Counted from the stretch's first letter, positions 43,901 to 52,608 are shown. The stretch: DNA of 64,000 bases from Bradyrhizobium liaoningense (GCF_018130955.1 NZ_JAFCJM010000023.1:37511-101510); one strand, 5' to 3'. A program made the numbers and translations. The notes: generated from the letters alone by a model not told the origin.

Positions 43901-44100
43901 CCTTCGCCTTCATCCTCGGCGTGCTGCCGCTGGTGATCTCGACCGGCTCAGGATCGGAGATGCGGCAGGCCGTTGGAGTAGCCGTGTTCTTCGGCATGAT
44001 CGGCGTCACGCTGTTCGGATTGGTCTTCACCCCGATCTTCTACGTCGTCGTCCGCAACCTCGCGGAGGGACGGCGGGACAAGTCAGAAGCTGCGGCTTGA
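40945..44100 (+). CDS. RND efflux pump, inner-membrane permease (HAE1 family)
   Basis: A 1051-residue proton-driven exporter of the AcrB/MexB type. The N-terminus NLGRLSINQPILAMVLSIVLLIVGAIAYTTLPVSEYP is characteristic. The TM4 proton-relay pair is visible as GIVVDDAIVVVENVERH, twelve membrane helices are predicted, and two large periplasmic loops follow TM1 and TM7. Translationally coupled to the adaptor gene. No outer-membrane factor or TetR repressor is adjacent, so the tripartite channel must come from elsewhere in the genome. Confidence 0.95.
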   Translation: MNLGRLSINQPILAMVLSIVLLIVGAIAYTTLPVSEYPQVVPPTVVVTTQYPGASAQTVSDTVAAPIEQEINGVEDMLYLYSQATSNGQLTITVTFKLGTDLDKAQVLVQNRVAIAQPRLPEEVQRNGVTTRKNSPDILMVVFMLSPDDTFDQLYISNYALLQVRDQLLRLDGVGDIQIFGARDYSMRLWLDPDRIANLGLTSAEVLAAIRSQNVQIAGGQIAEPPIADRAFQPNLTFTGRLKDQKQFEEILIKAGADGRTVRLRDVARIELGALAYSTNSFLLRKSAVAMLITQRPGSNALATAKNISDTMTRLKASFPKGLDYNIGYNPTEFIAQSVHELIKTIYEAMVLVVIVVLVFLQGWRPAIIPIIAIPVSLVGTFAVMAALGFSINNLTLFGLVLAVGIVVDDAIVVVENVERHLEHGMSRRDAALKTMEEVGGALVSIALVLCAVFVPTAFLGGISGQFFQQFAVTIAVATAISCFCSLTLSPALASQILVPHEEKRPPARWNIVARGWDAFTGVFNRIFDRLAHGYAGVANFVIRHSVVMLLFYVVLIGSAGWLIVTTPQGFIPAQDRGYVIVSVQLPGAASLARTTEVVREIERIALDTPGIVRVAAFAGFSGATRTQAGNAAALFPVFDEPEVRLKKGLSATAITGELRKRLSAIQGAFIIVIPPPAVPGIGTGGGFTIRVQDRQGRGAQMLAAATDELVGAARKSPSLTSVFSPFTANTPQVFVDIDRTKAQKLGVPIANINETIQTYFGSTYVNDFNLFGRTYHVTAQADQPFRKETSDLSRLRTRNAAGDMVMLGSVVDFRDVSGPDRVARYNLYPASELQGEPTPGTSSTTALNAIKKLADDTLPSGFTFEWTDLSYQQVTGGNAGLFVFPICVLFVYLVLAAQYGSWTLPFAVILIVPMCLLAATIGVRLMGQDVNILTQIGFVVLVGLAAKNAILIVEFARGIELEGRPRLEAVIEACRLRLRPILMTSFAFILGVLPLVISTGSGSEMRQAVGVAVFFGMIGVTLFGLVFTPIFYVVVRNLAEGRRDKSEAAA

Positions 44101-44139
44101 TAGGTGGCAGTTGGTGCCATCAGCGCATCCACAATCACG

Positions 44140-44264
44140 CTGTCGTCCCGGCGAAGGCCGGGACCGAAAAACCCGACCGGTTATTGTTGAAGCAAGCTGG
44201 AGCCACCAGCGTGCCACAAGAGGATCCTGTGGCTATGGGTCCCGGCCTGCGCCGGGACGACAGC
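44140..44264. repeat. Intergenic inverted repeat GTCGTCCCGG...CCGGGACGAC
   Basis: Both ends are themselves hairpins: TGTCGTCCCGGCGAAGGCCGGGAC at the left and GGTCCCGGCCTGCGCCGGGACGACAG at the right, and they pair with each other across 125 bp. It follows the RND pump gene and likely acts as a terminator. The rest of the 278 bp gap holds the promoter and leader of the next gene. Confidence 0.7.
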
Positions 44265-44378
44265 GGCGTTCTTGGCCACCCTCCATACTTTTGGCCTACG
44301 CGAAATGGATGGGCATGGCTGGGGTTCTTCACTAGTATCCGCGCGATTTCAAAACAGAACACTGCTGGGAGATAAAAT

Positions 44379-45581
44379 ATGAAATCAGCACTACTGGCGG
44401 CCGTTGGCGTGAGCGCGCTGCTGTTGGCGGCGCCCGCATACGCGCAAGGTACCAATCAAGGCGTCAAGATCGGCATCCTCAACGACCAGTCGGGCGTCTA
44501 TGCCGATTACGGCGGCAAATGGTCGGTCGAGGCCGCCAGGATGGCCATCGAGGATTTTGGCGGCGAGGTGCTGGGCCAGAAGATCGAGCTCGTCACCGCA
44601 GACCACCAGAACAAGCCGGATCTCGCGGTCTCGATCGCGCGGCGCTGGTATGACGTCGAGAACGTCGACATGATCACGGAGCTGACGACGTCCTCCGTGG
44701 CGCTCGCGATCCATGAGCTCTCCAAGGAAAAGAAGAAGATCGACATCGTCGTGGGTGCGGCGACCTCGCGCCTCACGGGGGACGCCTGCCAGCCTTACGG
44801 TTTCCACTGGGCCTATGACACCCATGCGCTCGGCGTCGGCACCGGCGGCGCGCTGACCAAGGCCGGCGGCAATACCTGGTTCTTCCTCACCGCGGACTAC
44901 GCCTTCGGCTACGCGCTGGAAAAGGACACCAGCGACATCGTCACCGCCAATGGCGGCAAGGTGGTCGGCTCGGTGCGCGTCCCACTCAACTCGTCCGACT
45001 TCTCCTCCTTCCTGCTCCAGGCGCAGAGCTCGAAGGCGAAGATCGTCGGCCTTGCCAATGCCGGCCTCGACACCACCAATTCGATCAAGCAGGCGGCCGA
45101 GTTCGGCATCGTGTCCGGCGGCCAGAAGCTCGCCGGCCTCCTGATGACGCTCGCTGAAGTCAACGGCCTCGGCCTCCAGGCCGCGCAGGGCCTCGTGCTC
45201 ACCGAAGGCTATTACTGGGACCTCAACGACAAGACGCGCAACCTCGGCGAACGCTTCCTCAAGCGCACCGGCAGAATGCCGAGCATGATCCACGCCGGCA
45301 CCTATTCGTCGACGCTGAGCTATCTGAAGGCGGTGAAGGCCGCCGGCACCAAGGATCCGGACGCCGTCGCCAAGAAGCTGAAGGAGCTGCCGGTCGACGA
45401 CGATTTCGCGAAGGGCAAGGTGCTCGAGAACGGCCGCATGGTTCACGACATGTATCTGTTCGAGGTCAAGAAGCCCTCGGAGTCGAAGAAGCCCTGGGAC
45501 TATTACAAGCTGCTCGCGACCGTGCCCGGCGACCAGGCGTTCTTCTCCGCCAAGGACAGCGGCTGCCCCGCGACGAAGTAG
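44379..45581 (+). CDS. ABC transporter substrate-binding protein, branched-chain amino acid type
   Basis: A 400-residue periplasmic protein with signal peptide MKSALLAAVGVSALLLAAPAYAQ. The mature part has the type 1 periplasmic binding fold: VKIGILNDQSGVYADYGGKWSVEAARMAIEDFGG at the start and the domain-two opening NTWFFLTADYAFGYALEKD near 165. GGGAGA lies upstream of the ATG. No permease or ATPase genes are nearby, so it is an orphan receptor that must share a transporter encoded elsewhere. Family members bind amino acids, amides, urea or aromatic acids; the ligand here is not known. A strong terminator follows at 45621. Confidence 0.92.
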   Translation: MKSALLAAVGVSALLLAAPAYAQGTNQGVKIGILNDQSGVYADYGGKWSVEAARMAIEDFGGEVLGQKIELVTADHQNKPDLAVSIARRWYDVENVDMITELTTSSVALAIHELSKEKKKIDIVVGAATSRLTGDACQPYGFHWAYDTHALGVGTGGALTKAGGNTWFFLTADYAFGYALEKDTSDIVTANGGKVVGSVRVPLNSSDFSSFLLQAQSSKAKIVGLANAGLDTTNSIKQAAEFGIVSGGQKLAGLLMTLAEVNGLGLQAAQGLVLTEGYYWDLNDKTRNLGERFLKRTGRMPSMIHAGTYSSTLSYLKAVKAAGTKDPDAVAKKLKELPVDDDFAKGKVLENGRMVHDMYLFEVKKPSESKKPWDYYKLLATVPGDQAFFSAKDSGCPATK

Positions 45582-45620
45582 GCCTGCCTCTTTCCATCGG
45601 TGGGAGGAGATGATTTCGTG

Positions 45621-45654
45621 ATCGTCCCGGCGCCTCGCCGGGACGATTCTCTTT
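45621..45654 (+). terminator. Rho-independent terminator after binding-protein gene
   Basis: ATCGTCCCGGCG-CCT-CGCCGGGACGAT is a perfect 12-pair stem with a three-base loop, followed by TCTCTTT. It lies 40 bases after the stop of the substrate-binding protein and 24 bases before the methyltransferase start. Confidence 0.8.
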
Positions 45655-45677
45655 GAGCCCTGATTCCGTTGAAGGCC

Positions 45678-46373
45678 ATGTCCGCACCGATACCAGCGCT
45701 CGATGATTGCAGGTTCTATCACACCATGGGGCTTCCCGGCGTCGGCCTCGTGCGGGGTGAGTGGGATCTGCGCGGGCGCTTCGAGGAATATATCGGCGGC
45801 GTCAACTTGAAGGGCCGCAGCGTGCTCGACGTCGGCACGGCCAGCGGTTTTCTGAGTTTTGAAGCCGAGCGCTGCGGTGCGCGTTCAGTCACGAGTTTTG
45901 AAGCCGGCGGGATGAACCTGCTTCAACGCACGCCCGGCTTCGTCGAGCCCGAGGGGCGGCTTCAGCGACAGATCAACAGCTACCGCCTCGCGCATCATCT
46001 GCTGAAGTCGCGGGCCGTTCCGGTCTATGGCGACGTCTACCGGCTCTCCGATTGCGCGCCCGCAAGTGAGGTCGTTCTGGCCGGGCAGATCCTCGTGCAT
46101 GTGCGCGATCCCTTCGGCGCGCTCCAGTCGATTGCCGAACGCTGCACGCATACGCTTGTGATCGTGGAGGGCATGTTCGAGCATCCCGATCCGATTGCCG
46201 TCTTTCTTGGCGGCTCCACCCCGAACTCCTGGCTGCACTTCTCCACCACGCTCTATCGCCAGTTCCTGCCCAGGCTCGGCTTCGAGGTGGCATCCATCGC
46301 GTCAGGCAGTTATCGTTGCGACAGCCGAGACAAGGATGAGGTGGTCTGGACCCTCGTTGCACACCGGCAATGA
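45678..46373 (+). CDS. Class I SAM-dependent methyltransferase
   Basis: A 231-residue protein. The SAM-binding motif I is VLDVGTASGFLSFEAE at about 47-62, with the acidic residue of motif II in TSFEAG near 74 and a post-motif region EVVLAGQILVHVRDP. The layout is that of small-molecule or lipid/sugar methyltransferases resembling the tRNA 5-carboxymethoxyuridine enzyme family in its core. A TTG nine bases upstream is possible, but ATG 45678 is preferred. It is isolated from its left neighbour by a strong terminator. Substrate unknown. Confidence 0.82.
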   Translation: MSAPIPALDDCRFYHTMGLPGVGLVRGEWDLRGRFEEYIGGVNLKGRSVLDVGTASGFLSFEAERCGARSVTSFEAGGMNLLQRTPGFVEPEGRLQRQINSYRLAHHLLKSRAVPVYGDVYRLSDCAPASEVVLAGQILVHVRDPFGALQSIAERCTHTLVIVEGMFEHPDPIAVFLGGSTPNSWLHFSTTLYRQFLPRLGFEVASIASGSYRCDSRDKDEVVWTLVAHRQ

Positions 46374-46379
46374 CGCGTG

Positions 46380-46632
46380 GTGTGTGCCCCGGCCGTCAGG
46401 TCTGGAGCAGGCCTGCTGTTTTGACCGGCCATGGCCCAATTTGAAGCGAAAATGGCACCAAAATGCTGAATTTTGGGGCCGCGCCGCCTGGCGGGGCATG
46501 GTGCTTTGGCCTCTCTTGGCGTAAAGCGTGCACCAAATCGCCACGCGTACGGCTGTGCCGCCTGCCGGGCAGGCAGCTTCAGGCCATTTGGCCCGATGTT
46601 CTGCGCCTGAACCAACCAAGGTTTCCCACCTC
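46380..46632 (+). promoter_or_regulatory. Long leader region of the DEAD-box helicase gene with two perfect hairpins
   Basis: No convincing gene is seen in this 253 bp gap. Two perfect hairpins stand out: CCAAAAT-GCTGA-ATTTTGG at about 46459-46477 and GCCTGC-CGG-GCAGGC at 46560-46574. Leaders of DEAD-box RNA helicase genes are often long and used for autoregulation or cold response, so this is a plausible cis-acting RNA; that is inference. Confidence 0.4.
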
Positions 46633-48585
46633 GTGTCATTTCCGACCACAAGTCCGCCGCTCGCCCGAGCCTTGGCCGAGCGCAACTATGATCGTCCGAC
46701 CCCTGTTCAGCTTGCTGTGCTCACTGACGAAGCCGCAGGTCGCGACCTTCTGGTCTCGGCTCAAACCGGCTCGGGCAAGACCGTCGCTTACGGCCTGGCT
46801 ATCGCAAAAGATCTCCTCGGCGACGCCGAGCGGTTCGAACAGGCGGCCGCACCGCTGGCCCTGATCGTCGCGCCGACCCGCGAACTCGCGCTGCAAGTCC
46901 AACGTGAACTTGCATGGCTCTATGGACATGCCGGTGGTCGCGTTGTCTCTTGTGTCGGCGGCATGGATCCGCGCCGCGAGCAGCGCGAGCTGGCGGCGGG
47001 CGCGCACATCGTGGTCGGCACGCCGGGCCGGTTATGCGATCATCTGCGGCGCGGTCGTCTCGACATCTCGGAATTGAAGGCGGTCGTCCTCGACGAAGCC
47101 GACGAGATGCTCAATCTCGGTTTTCGCGAGGACATGGAGTTCATCCTCGAGACCACGCCGGAGACGCGCCGCACCCTGCTGTTCTCGGCAACGTTTCCGC
47201 GCGGCATCGTTGCGCTGGCAAAACAATATCAGCGCGACGCGTTTCGCATCGAGGTTGCGGGCGACGAAGGCGGTCACGCCGATATCGAGTACCGCGCTAT
47301 CAGGGTCGCCCCTGGCGATGTCGAGCACGCCGTCGTCAACGTGTTGCGCTTTTTCGAGTCGCCGAGCGCACTGGTGTTCTGCAACACGCGGGATGCCGTC
47401 AGGCATTTCCAGTCCGCGCTCCTGGAGCGCGGATTTTCCGTCGTCGCGCTGTCAGGCGAATTGACCCAGAACGAGCGCACCCTGGCGCTGCAGTCCTTGC
47501 GGGACGGACGCTCCCGCGTCTGCGTGGCAACCGATGTGGCTGCGCGCGGCATCGACCTGCCGAGCCTCGACCTCGTCATTCATGCGGATCTGCCAAATGA
47601 TCCAGAGGTCTTGCAGCATCGTTCGGGCCGCACCGGCCGTGCGGGCCGCAAGGGTGTCAGCGTCCTGCTGGTGCCATCAGCGCGACGACGGCGCGCGGAG
47701 TTGCTGCTGAACCTGTCCGGCACCGATGCCATCTGGGGCACGGCGCCCCAGGCGGATGACATCCGCAAGCTCGACCATGAGCGCATGTTGAAGGATGCGC
47801 TATTCTCGGAGGAGACGACCTCCGACGATCTGGTTCTGGCGCAGGCTTTGCTCGCAGAGCGGTCGCCTGAGGAAATCGCCGCAGCGCTCGCGCGGCTCTA
47901 TCGCGCGAGACTGCCGTCGCCCGAAGACATCCTCGATCCCGGCGAGGATCGTGGCCGGCCGCGTGACGGTCGCGGCCGGGACGACGCTCGATCGTCGCGT
48001 GGCGATGATCGTCCGGCGCCGCGATCGAAGACAGGAAAGTCATCGCCGCGTCACGGCATGGCGGAGCCCAGCGTATGGTTCCGCGCCGCGATCGGTAAAC
48101 GGAAGAATGCGGAAGCGCGCTGGCTGTTACCGATGATCTGCCGTCGTGGCGGCATCGACAAGCGCGACATCGGCGCCATCAGGATCATGGACACCACCAC
48201 CGAGTTCGAGATTGCCGAGCGGGTGGCAGAGTCTTTCGCCGTCAAGGTCCGGCGTCCCGACAAGGAAGACAGCATCCGCATCGAGCCGCTGGCGAATACA
48301 CCGCAAGCGCCGGCGCCTTCAGAGAGGCGGTCGCATGCGCCCCGGCGCGAGGCCGCCGACAACGATACCGGTGCGCGTCGGGATGACGATTTCCGCGGCG
48401 CAGCCGGACCCAAGCATCGGGGCAAGCCTCATGGCGACGACGGACAGAAAGTTGGTGGCGAGCCGAACTTCACGAAGAAGAAACACAAGAAAAAGTTCGG
48501 CCACGCCGAGCAACCGCGTGGGGTAAGCGAGTGGCCCGCGAAGGGCGGGCCCGGGAAGAAGTCGAAGAAGAAGCGCCGCGGCTGA
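46633..48585 (+). CDS. DEAD/DEAH box RNA helicase with DbpA-type RNA-binding domain
   Basis: A 650-residue cytoplasmic ATP-dependent RNA helicase. Motifs in order: Q motif RPTPVQ near 20, Walker A AQTGSGKT near 43-50, PTRELA, GTPGR, DEAD near 155, SAT, and the helicase C motifs VATDVAARGIDLP and HRSGRTGRAGRKG. A DbpA-like RNA-binding domain follows at about 475-550 (SVWFRAAIGKRKNAEARWLLPMICRRGGIDKRDIG). The last 90 residues are a charged tail ending in Lys-rich KKSKKKRRG. GTG start is chosen because MSFPTTSPPLARALAERNY is the family start; an in-frame ATG 105 bases upstream gives a non-homologous extension. Likely roles are ribosome assembly and RNA decay. Confidence 0.92.
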   Translation: MSFPTTSPPLARALAERNYDRPTPVQLAVLTDEAAGRDLLVSAQTGSGKTVAYGLAIAKDLLGDAERFEQAAAPLALIVAPTRELALQVQRELAWLYGHAGGRVVSCVGGMDPRREQRELAAGAHIVVGTPGRLCDHLRRGRLDISELKAVVLDEADEMLNLGFREDMEFILETTPETRRTLLFSATFPRGIVALAKQYQRDAFRIEVAGDEGGHADIEYRAIRVAPGDVEHAVVNVLRFFESPSALVFCNTRDAVRHFQSALLERGFSVVALSGELTQNERTLALQSLRDGRSRVCVATDVAARGIDLPSLDLVIHADLPNDPEVLQHRSGRTGRAGRKGVSVLLVPSARRRRAELLLNLSGTDAIWGTAPQADDIRKLDHERMLKDALFSEETTSDDLVLAQALLAERSPEEIAAALARLYRARLPSPEDILDPGEDRGRPRDGRGRDDARSSRGDDRPAPRSKTGKSSPRHGMAEPSVWFRAAIGKRKNAEARWLLPMICRRGGIDKRDIGAIRIMDTTTEFEIAERVAESFAVKVRRPDKEDSIRIEPLANTPQAPAPSERRSHAPRREAADNDTGARRDDDFRGAAGPKHRGKPHGDDGQKVGGEPNFTKKKHKKKFGHAEQPRGVSEWPAKGGPGKKSKKKRRG

Positions 48586-48594
48586 TCCGCTGCC

Positions 48595-48984
48595 TCAGTG
48601 CATTAGTCGCCACGCGACCGCACCCAACGCGCCGGCCCACAGTGCCAGGCTGGCGATACCTTGAATGCCAAAGCCAAGGCTGCGCTTGGCGGCCTCCTTG
48701 GAATAGCCGGTGAAGTAGACGATGCGGCCGACGATCCAGACTGCGCCGATCGCTGCCGCGATCGCGTCGCTGATGTAGATTGCGAACAGCCACAGCGCCG
48801 GCAAAAAGATCGGCATCCATTCCAGCGTGTTCATCTGGATGCGGAAGGCGCGGTCAAAATCCGGATCCCCCGCCATCGCCGGCGCCTTGACGCCGGTCTT
48901 GTCCCGCACCCGCGCGACATTGATGCTGGTGAAGAAGTAGAACGCAATGGCCAGCAGCGTGACGAGGGCGGTGAGGTGATACAT
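48595..48984 (-). CDS. MAPEG family protein
   Basis: A 129-residue membrane protein with four predicted helices: the N-terminal YHLTALVTLLAIAFYFFTSINVARVR, a middle pair around LEWMPIFLPALWLFAIYISD and AAAIGAVWIVGRIVYFTGY, and the last ASLALWAGALGAVAWRL. The motif NTLEWMPIFLPALWL followed by GRIVYFTGYSKEAAKRSLGF is typical of the MAPEG (membrane-associated eicosanoid/glutathione metabolism) family. Bacterial members have glutathione transferase or peroxidase activity or no known role. Convergent with the helicase gene. Confidence 0.88.
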   Translation of the reverse strand: MYHLTALVTLLAIAFYFFTSINVARVRDKTGVKAPAMAGDPDFDRAFRIQMNTLEWMPIFLPALWLFAIYISDAIAAAIGAVWIVGRIVYFTGYSKEAAKRSLGFGIQGIASLALWAGALGAVAWRLMH

Positions 48985-49073
48985 TGCAAAGTCCCTTGGA
49001 TTAGCGTTTTCGAGCGAAGTGGATACCGGTTCGCGTCAAGAAAACGCGTCAAAACAAGAATCCAGGTGGCCGT

Positions 49074-50156
49074 TCAATAGCCGGTCAGCTCGAGATAGCC
49101 AACGCCATTATGCGTGCCGGCAAAGCTGATCGGCCCTTCCCAGTAGGAGAATCCGGTCCCCATCCAGGCCTTTGGATTGAGCGGCTTGCAGGCAATTGAG
49201 AAAGACTGCGAGGGAATCGCGATCTGCCATTCGACCGGCAGCTTGCGCCCGGCGACGTCCGCCGTCGTCTTCGGTGTCATCTGGATGTCGCTGCCTGTGA
49301 TCTGCTTTGTGCTGCCGTCGGCCGCGATCCAGTTGCCGAAGGGATAATCCTTGCCATCCTTCTGCCGCAGCCGGTACAGCATCAGCTTGTCGCCGGAGGA
49401 AAGATGCAGCGACAGCCAGTCCCAGCCAGTCTGATCCGATGCGAGCGGCTGGCTGCTCCATTCGCGGTCCATCCAGGCTTGTCCTGACACGTCGATCGTC
49501 TTGTCGTCGATGGTGAGCGCTCCCTGGGCGCGGAAGAACGGCTGGCTGTAGTAATACGAGGCCTGGCCGCGCTCGGATTTGCGGCTGTAGCCGGCATCGC
49601 CTTGCAGCACCACCGCGCGATCGGCTTGAAGCGTCAGCGCGTAGCTGAAATCGGCGCCGGAGGCCTTCAGCTCCAGCGGCGCCAGTGTGCGATCGGAGGT
49701 CGCGTCCGTTCCCTTCATCTCCCAGGCATCGATCCAGGCCGCAAACGGCTTTGCCGTGACACCGGCCTGTCCGACGCCGCCGCGCGCAAACAGCTCGCTG
49801 AAGCGATGGGTATCGGTGCGGGTCACTGCCGCGTGCGCCATCCAGATCTGCTGATTGGCCCAGCCCTCGCGTTGCGGGCCGCCCGCTGCCGCCTGACGAA
49901 ACAACGTCCATTGCAGACCGCACGGTGCGCCCTTGGCATCGACGAGGTTCGCCGTCAGGTACCACCATTCGATGCGAAAATCCGGGTGCGGGCCGTGATC
50001 GGCGGGGAAGGCGAAGGTCTTTTCCGGCACGACCGGCGCAAAGCCGTCAGCGGTCTCGCCAAGCCCCGCATATCCCTGCGCGAATGCCTGGCGCGGCAAG
50101 GTGAGGGCGGCGATGCCGCCCGTAAAGGCGCGACGCGATATCCGGTCACCGCTCAT
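49074..50156 (-). CDS. AttH-like lipocalin/carotenoid 1,2-hydratase family protein
   Basis: A 360-residue secreted protein. A twin-arginine signal (SRRAFTGGIAALTLPRQAFAQ) directs it folded to the periplasm. The body has the double lipocalin fold of the CrtC/AttH family: PHPDFRIEWWYLTANLVDAKG near 60-80, GLQWTLFRQA, and QAWMDREWSSQPL near 245. The ATG at 50156 overlaps the stop of the ABC permease gene by 11 bp, so it is coupled to the exporter; this matches the attEFGH arrangement known from Agrobacterium, where the protein accompanies an ABC exporter. Exact function is not established for this branch. Confidence 0.85.
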   Translation of the reverse strand: MSGDRISRRAFTGGIAALTLPRQAFAQGYAGLGETADGFAPVVPEKTFAFPADHGPHPDFRIEWWYLTANLVDAKGAPCGLQWTLFRQAAAGGPQREGWANQQIWMAHAAVTRTDTHRFSELFARGGVGQAGVTAKPFAAWIDAWEMKGTDATSDRTLAPLELKASGADFSYALTLQADRAVVLQGDAGYSRKSERGQASYYYSQPFFRAQGALTIDDKTIDVSGQAWMDREWSSQPLASDQTGWDWLSLHLSSGDKLMLYRLRQKDGKDYPFGNWIAADGSTKQITGSDIQMTPKTTADVAGRKLPVEWQIAIPSQSFSIACKPLNPKAWMGTGFSYWEGPISFAGTHNGVGYLELTGY

Positions 50157-52608
50157 TGGCAAACACCTTCACGAGATTGGCTGGCTGCATCCGCGCCAGC
50201 CGCAGCACAGGCAGCAGTGCTGCGAGCAGCGATGCAAGAAGCGCGACAGCCACAAGCTCCACCAGTTGCAGCGGAAACACGTGGAACGGCAACCGCCAGC
50301 CAAAGGCCTTCACATTCACGATCGCGATCAGGCACCACGCCACCAGCAGGCCGAGCGGCAGCGCCAGCAGCGCGGTGAACAGCGCGACCGACAGCGTCTT
50401 GGTCAGCTCGATTGCGGCGAGCCTCGGCCGCGTGATGCCGATCGCCCAGAGCGGGGCAAGCTGCGGCAGGCGCGAATTGGCGAGCGTCAGCAGGCTGGTC
50501 AGGAGTGCAATGCCGGCAACGCCGAGCGTGAAGGCGTTGAGCGCCGAGGTCACCGCAAAGGTGCGGTTGAAGATGCGGATCGATTCCGCCTTCACCGTCG
50601 CCTGGTCGGCGACGCTGCGGTCGTCCAGCACAAACTGCTTCTGCAGCGCTGAGATCAGTCCCGGAATTTTGTCGCGCGGGACGATGAGCCCCATCCGCGT
50701 CTGCGGTACTTGCGGAAAGTGCCGCACCAGCGCCGCGACGTTGACGGTGAGCTGCCCCTTGGGGTTGCCGTAATCGGCATAGATGCCGGCGATATCGACC
50801 TCCCAGGTGCCGCCCGGCGCCGGAATCGTGATGACGTCGCCGACGCGCACGTTCAGCCGCCGGCTCAGCTGCTCGCTGATGAAGGCGGCGTTGCCCGGCA
50901 CGAGCCGTCTCCAGGCCTGCGGCGCCGTTTCCAGCAGCGGCCAGCGCTCGCGATAGAGCGCGTGGTCGGGCAGGCCGAGCAGCTCCACCGGCTGTCCTGC
51001 GACTTGCGTCTCGGCGCGCCCGCCGGACAGGATCGCCTCGACTTCGCTCCGTTCGCGCAGCCAGTTCCGGATCGCCACCGCCTTCGCGTTGTCGGATGCG
51101 CTGACATAGACATCGGCGGCGAGCCGCCCGTTCAGCCAGCCGAGGAAGGTGCGGCTAAAGCTTTCGACCATGGTGGAGACGCCGACATTGACCGCGAGCG
51201 CGAGCAGCAGCGCCATCAGCGCCAGCGACAGGCCGGAGAGCTGCTGCCGGCTGTCGGCCCAGAACCACAGCGCGAGCGGAGAGCGCGCGCCGCGTTGGCC
51301 GGTGCGCAGGATGATCTCGAGGAACGCCGGCAGGATCAGCGCCGCGCCCAGCATCAGCGCGGCCAGCACGCCAAAACCCGCGATCAGCGAATCGCCATAG
51401 CGCAGCAGCAGCGCCGCCACGACGAACACGGCAAGCGCCGCCGACCCCTGCAGGATCAGCCAGCGGTACTGCGCCTGTTGCCACGCCTGCGGCTGCGCGG
51501 TCGCAAGCAACGGCAGCCGGATCGCCTTGGCGAGGCTCGTCGCGGCGGCGATCAGCGCGCCAAGGATGCTGATGCCGATGCCGGCGAGCCACCATTCTCG
51601 TTGCAGCACCAGTTGTCCGGGAATCTGCGCGCCATAGAGCCCGCGCAACGACGCGGCGACATCGGGCAGCAGTGCGGCTGCGATGACATAGCCGCAGATG
51701 AGCCCGACGAGGCCTGCGACGAGCGCCAGTGCCACCAGCTCGAACACCAGCACGGTGTTCAACAGGCGCGCCGAAGCGCCGCAGGCACGTAACGTGCGCA
51801 GCATTGGCAGCCGCTGCTCGAAGGCAAGCCCAACAGCCGAGTTGACGATGAAGAGGCCGACGAAGAACGACAGCAGGCCAAAGGCGGTGAGGTTGAGGTG
51901 AAAGCTGTCGGTGAGTCGCTCGAGCTCGGTCTCCGCGTCCGGCTCGACCAGCTGCAGGCGATCGCCGACAACGTTGGCGAGCGGCGCCGGCTTGCCCTTG
52001 GCTTTACCGATCAGGAGCCGCGAGACCTGGTCCGGCTTGCCCAGCAGGCTTTGCGCGATGCCGATATCCACCACCAGCACGTCGGGCACGAGCTGCGGCT
52101 GCACGCGTAGCGGCGGCAGTCTTGCGCCATTGCTGATCTCGAGCGCGGCGCCCTCGATCGCCTGCAGATCGCCGAGCGTCTCGCGCGCGACCAGCGTCTG
52201 GCCGGGCGAACCAACGAAGGCGGCAAGATCGGCGCTCCCGAGGCTCGGCGCATTGCCGACATCGGCCGGCAGCGTCACCGGTTCGATGCCGAGCAGCCGG
52301 ATCGAGCGCCCGTTGATCTGGACGCGTCCCTCCAGCATCGGCGAGACCGGCCAGCCGGCGCGCCGCAGCTTGACGAACAGCTCCTGCGGAAACGTCGCGC
52401 TGTCCTGCGCGACCAGCATCGCGGTGCGCGTGCCACCGAAGGTTGCCGCGGCGCGGTCATAGGCGTTGCGCGCCTGCTGGTTGATCGCCTGCACGCCGCT
52501 CCACAGCGCGGTCGCCGAGATCAGGCCGATCAGCAGCGTCGCGAGCTGCATCGGATGTCGACGCCAATGGCTGAGCAGCACGGCCAAAATCCACAGCGCG
52601 CGCCTCAC
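50146..52608 (-). CDS. ABC transporter permease, FtsX/MacB type, fused pair
   Basis: An 820-residue membrane protein with two FtsX-like domains in one chain. The first covers about 250-390 (LLSFFVGLFIVNSAVGLAFEQRLPMLRTLRACGASARLL) and the second about 710-810 (AFTLGVAGIALLTSLLTLANSRLPQLAPLWAIGITRPRL). Large periplasmic domains lie after TM1 and between about 470 and 690. About ten membrane helices are predicted. Such proteins export or extract lipids or lipoproteins rather than form a classical channel. It overlaps the ATPase gene by four bases upstream and the AttH-like gene by 11 bases downstream. Confidence 0.9.
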   Translation of the reverse strand: MRRALWILAVLLSHWRRHPMQLATLLIGLISATALWSGVQAINQQARNAYDRAAATFGGTRTAMLVAQDSATFPQELFVKLRRAGWPVSPMLEGRVQINGRSIRLLGIEPVTLPADVGNAPSLGSADLAAFVGSPGQTLVARETLGDLQAIEGAALEISNGARLPPLRVQPQLVPDVLVVDIGIAQSLLGKPDQVSRLLIGKAKGKPAPLANVVGDRLQLVEPDAETELERLTDSFHLNLTAFGLLSFFVGLFIVNSAVGLAFEQRLPMLRTLRACGASARLLNTVLVFELVALALVAGLVGLICGYVIAAALLPDVAASLRGLYGAQIPGQLVLQREWWLAGIGISILGALIAAATSLAKAIRLPLLATAQPQAWQQAQYRWLILQGSAALAVFVVAALLLRYGDSLIAGFGVLAALMLGAALILPAFLEIILRTGQRGARSPLALWFWADSRQQLSGLSLALMALLLALAVNVGVSTMVESFSRTFLGWLNGRLAADVYVSASDNAKAVAIRNWLRERSEVEAILSGGRAETQVAGQPVELLGLPDHALYRERWPLLETAPQAWRRLVPGNAAFISEQLSRRLNVRVGDVITIPAPGGTWEVDIAGIYADYGNPKGQLTVNVAALVRHFPQVPQTRMGLIVPRDKIPGLISALQKQFVLDDRSVADQATVKAESIRIFNRTFAVTSALNAFTLGVAGIALLTSLLTLANSRLPQLAPLWAIGITRPRLAAIELTKTLSVALFTALLALPLGLLVAWCLIAIVNVKAFGWRLPFHVFPLQLVELVAVALLASLLAALLPVLRLARMQPANLVKVFANER

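Noticed and set aside
42294..44375. 693-codon plus-strand frame inside the RND pump gene
   Set aside because: Arg-rich alternative frame of a clear AcrB-type gene.
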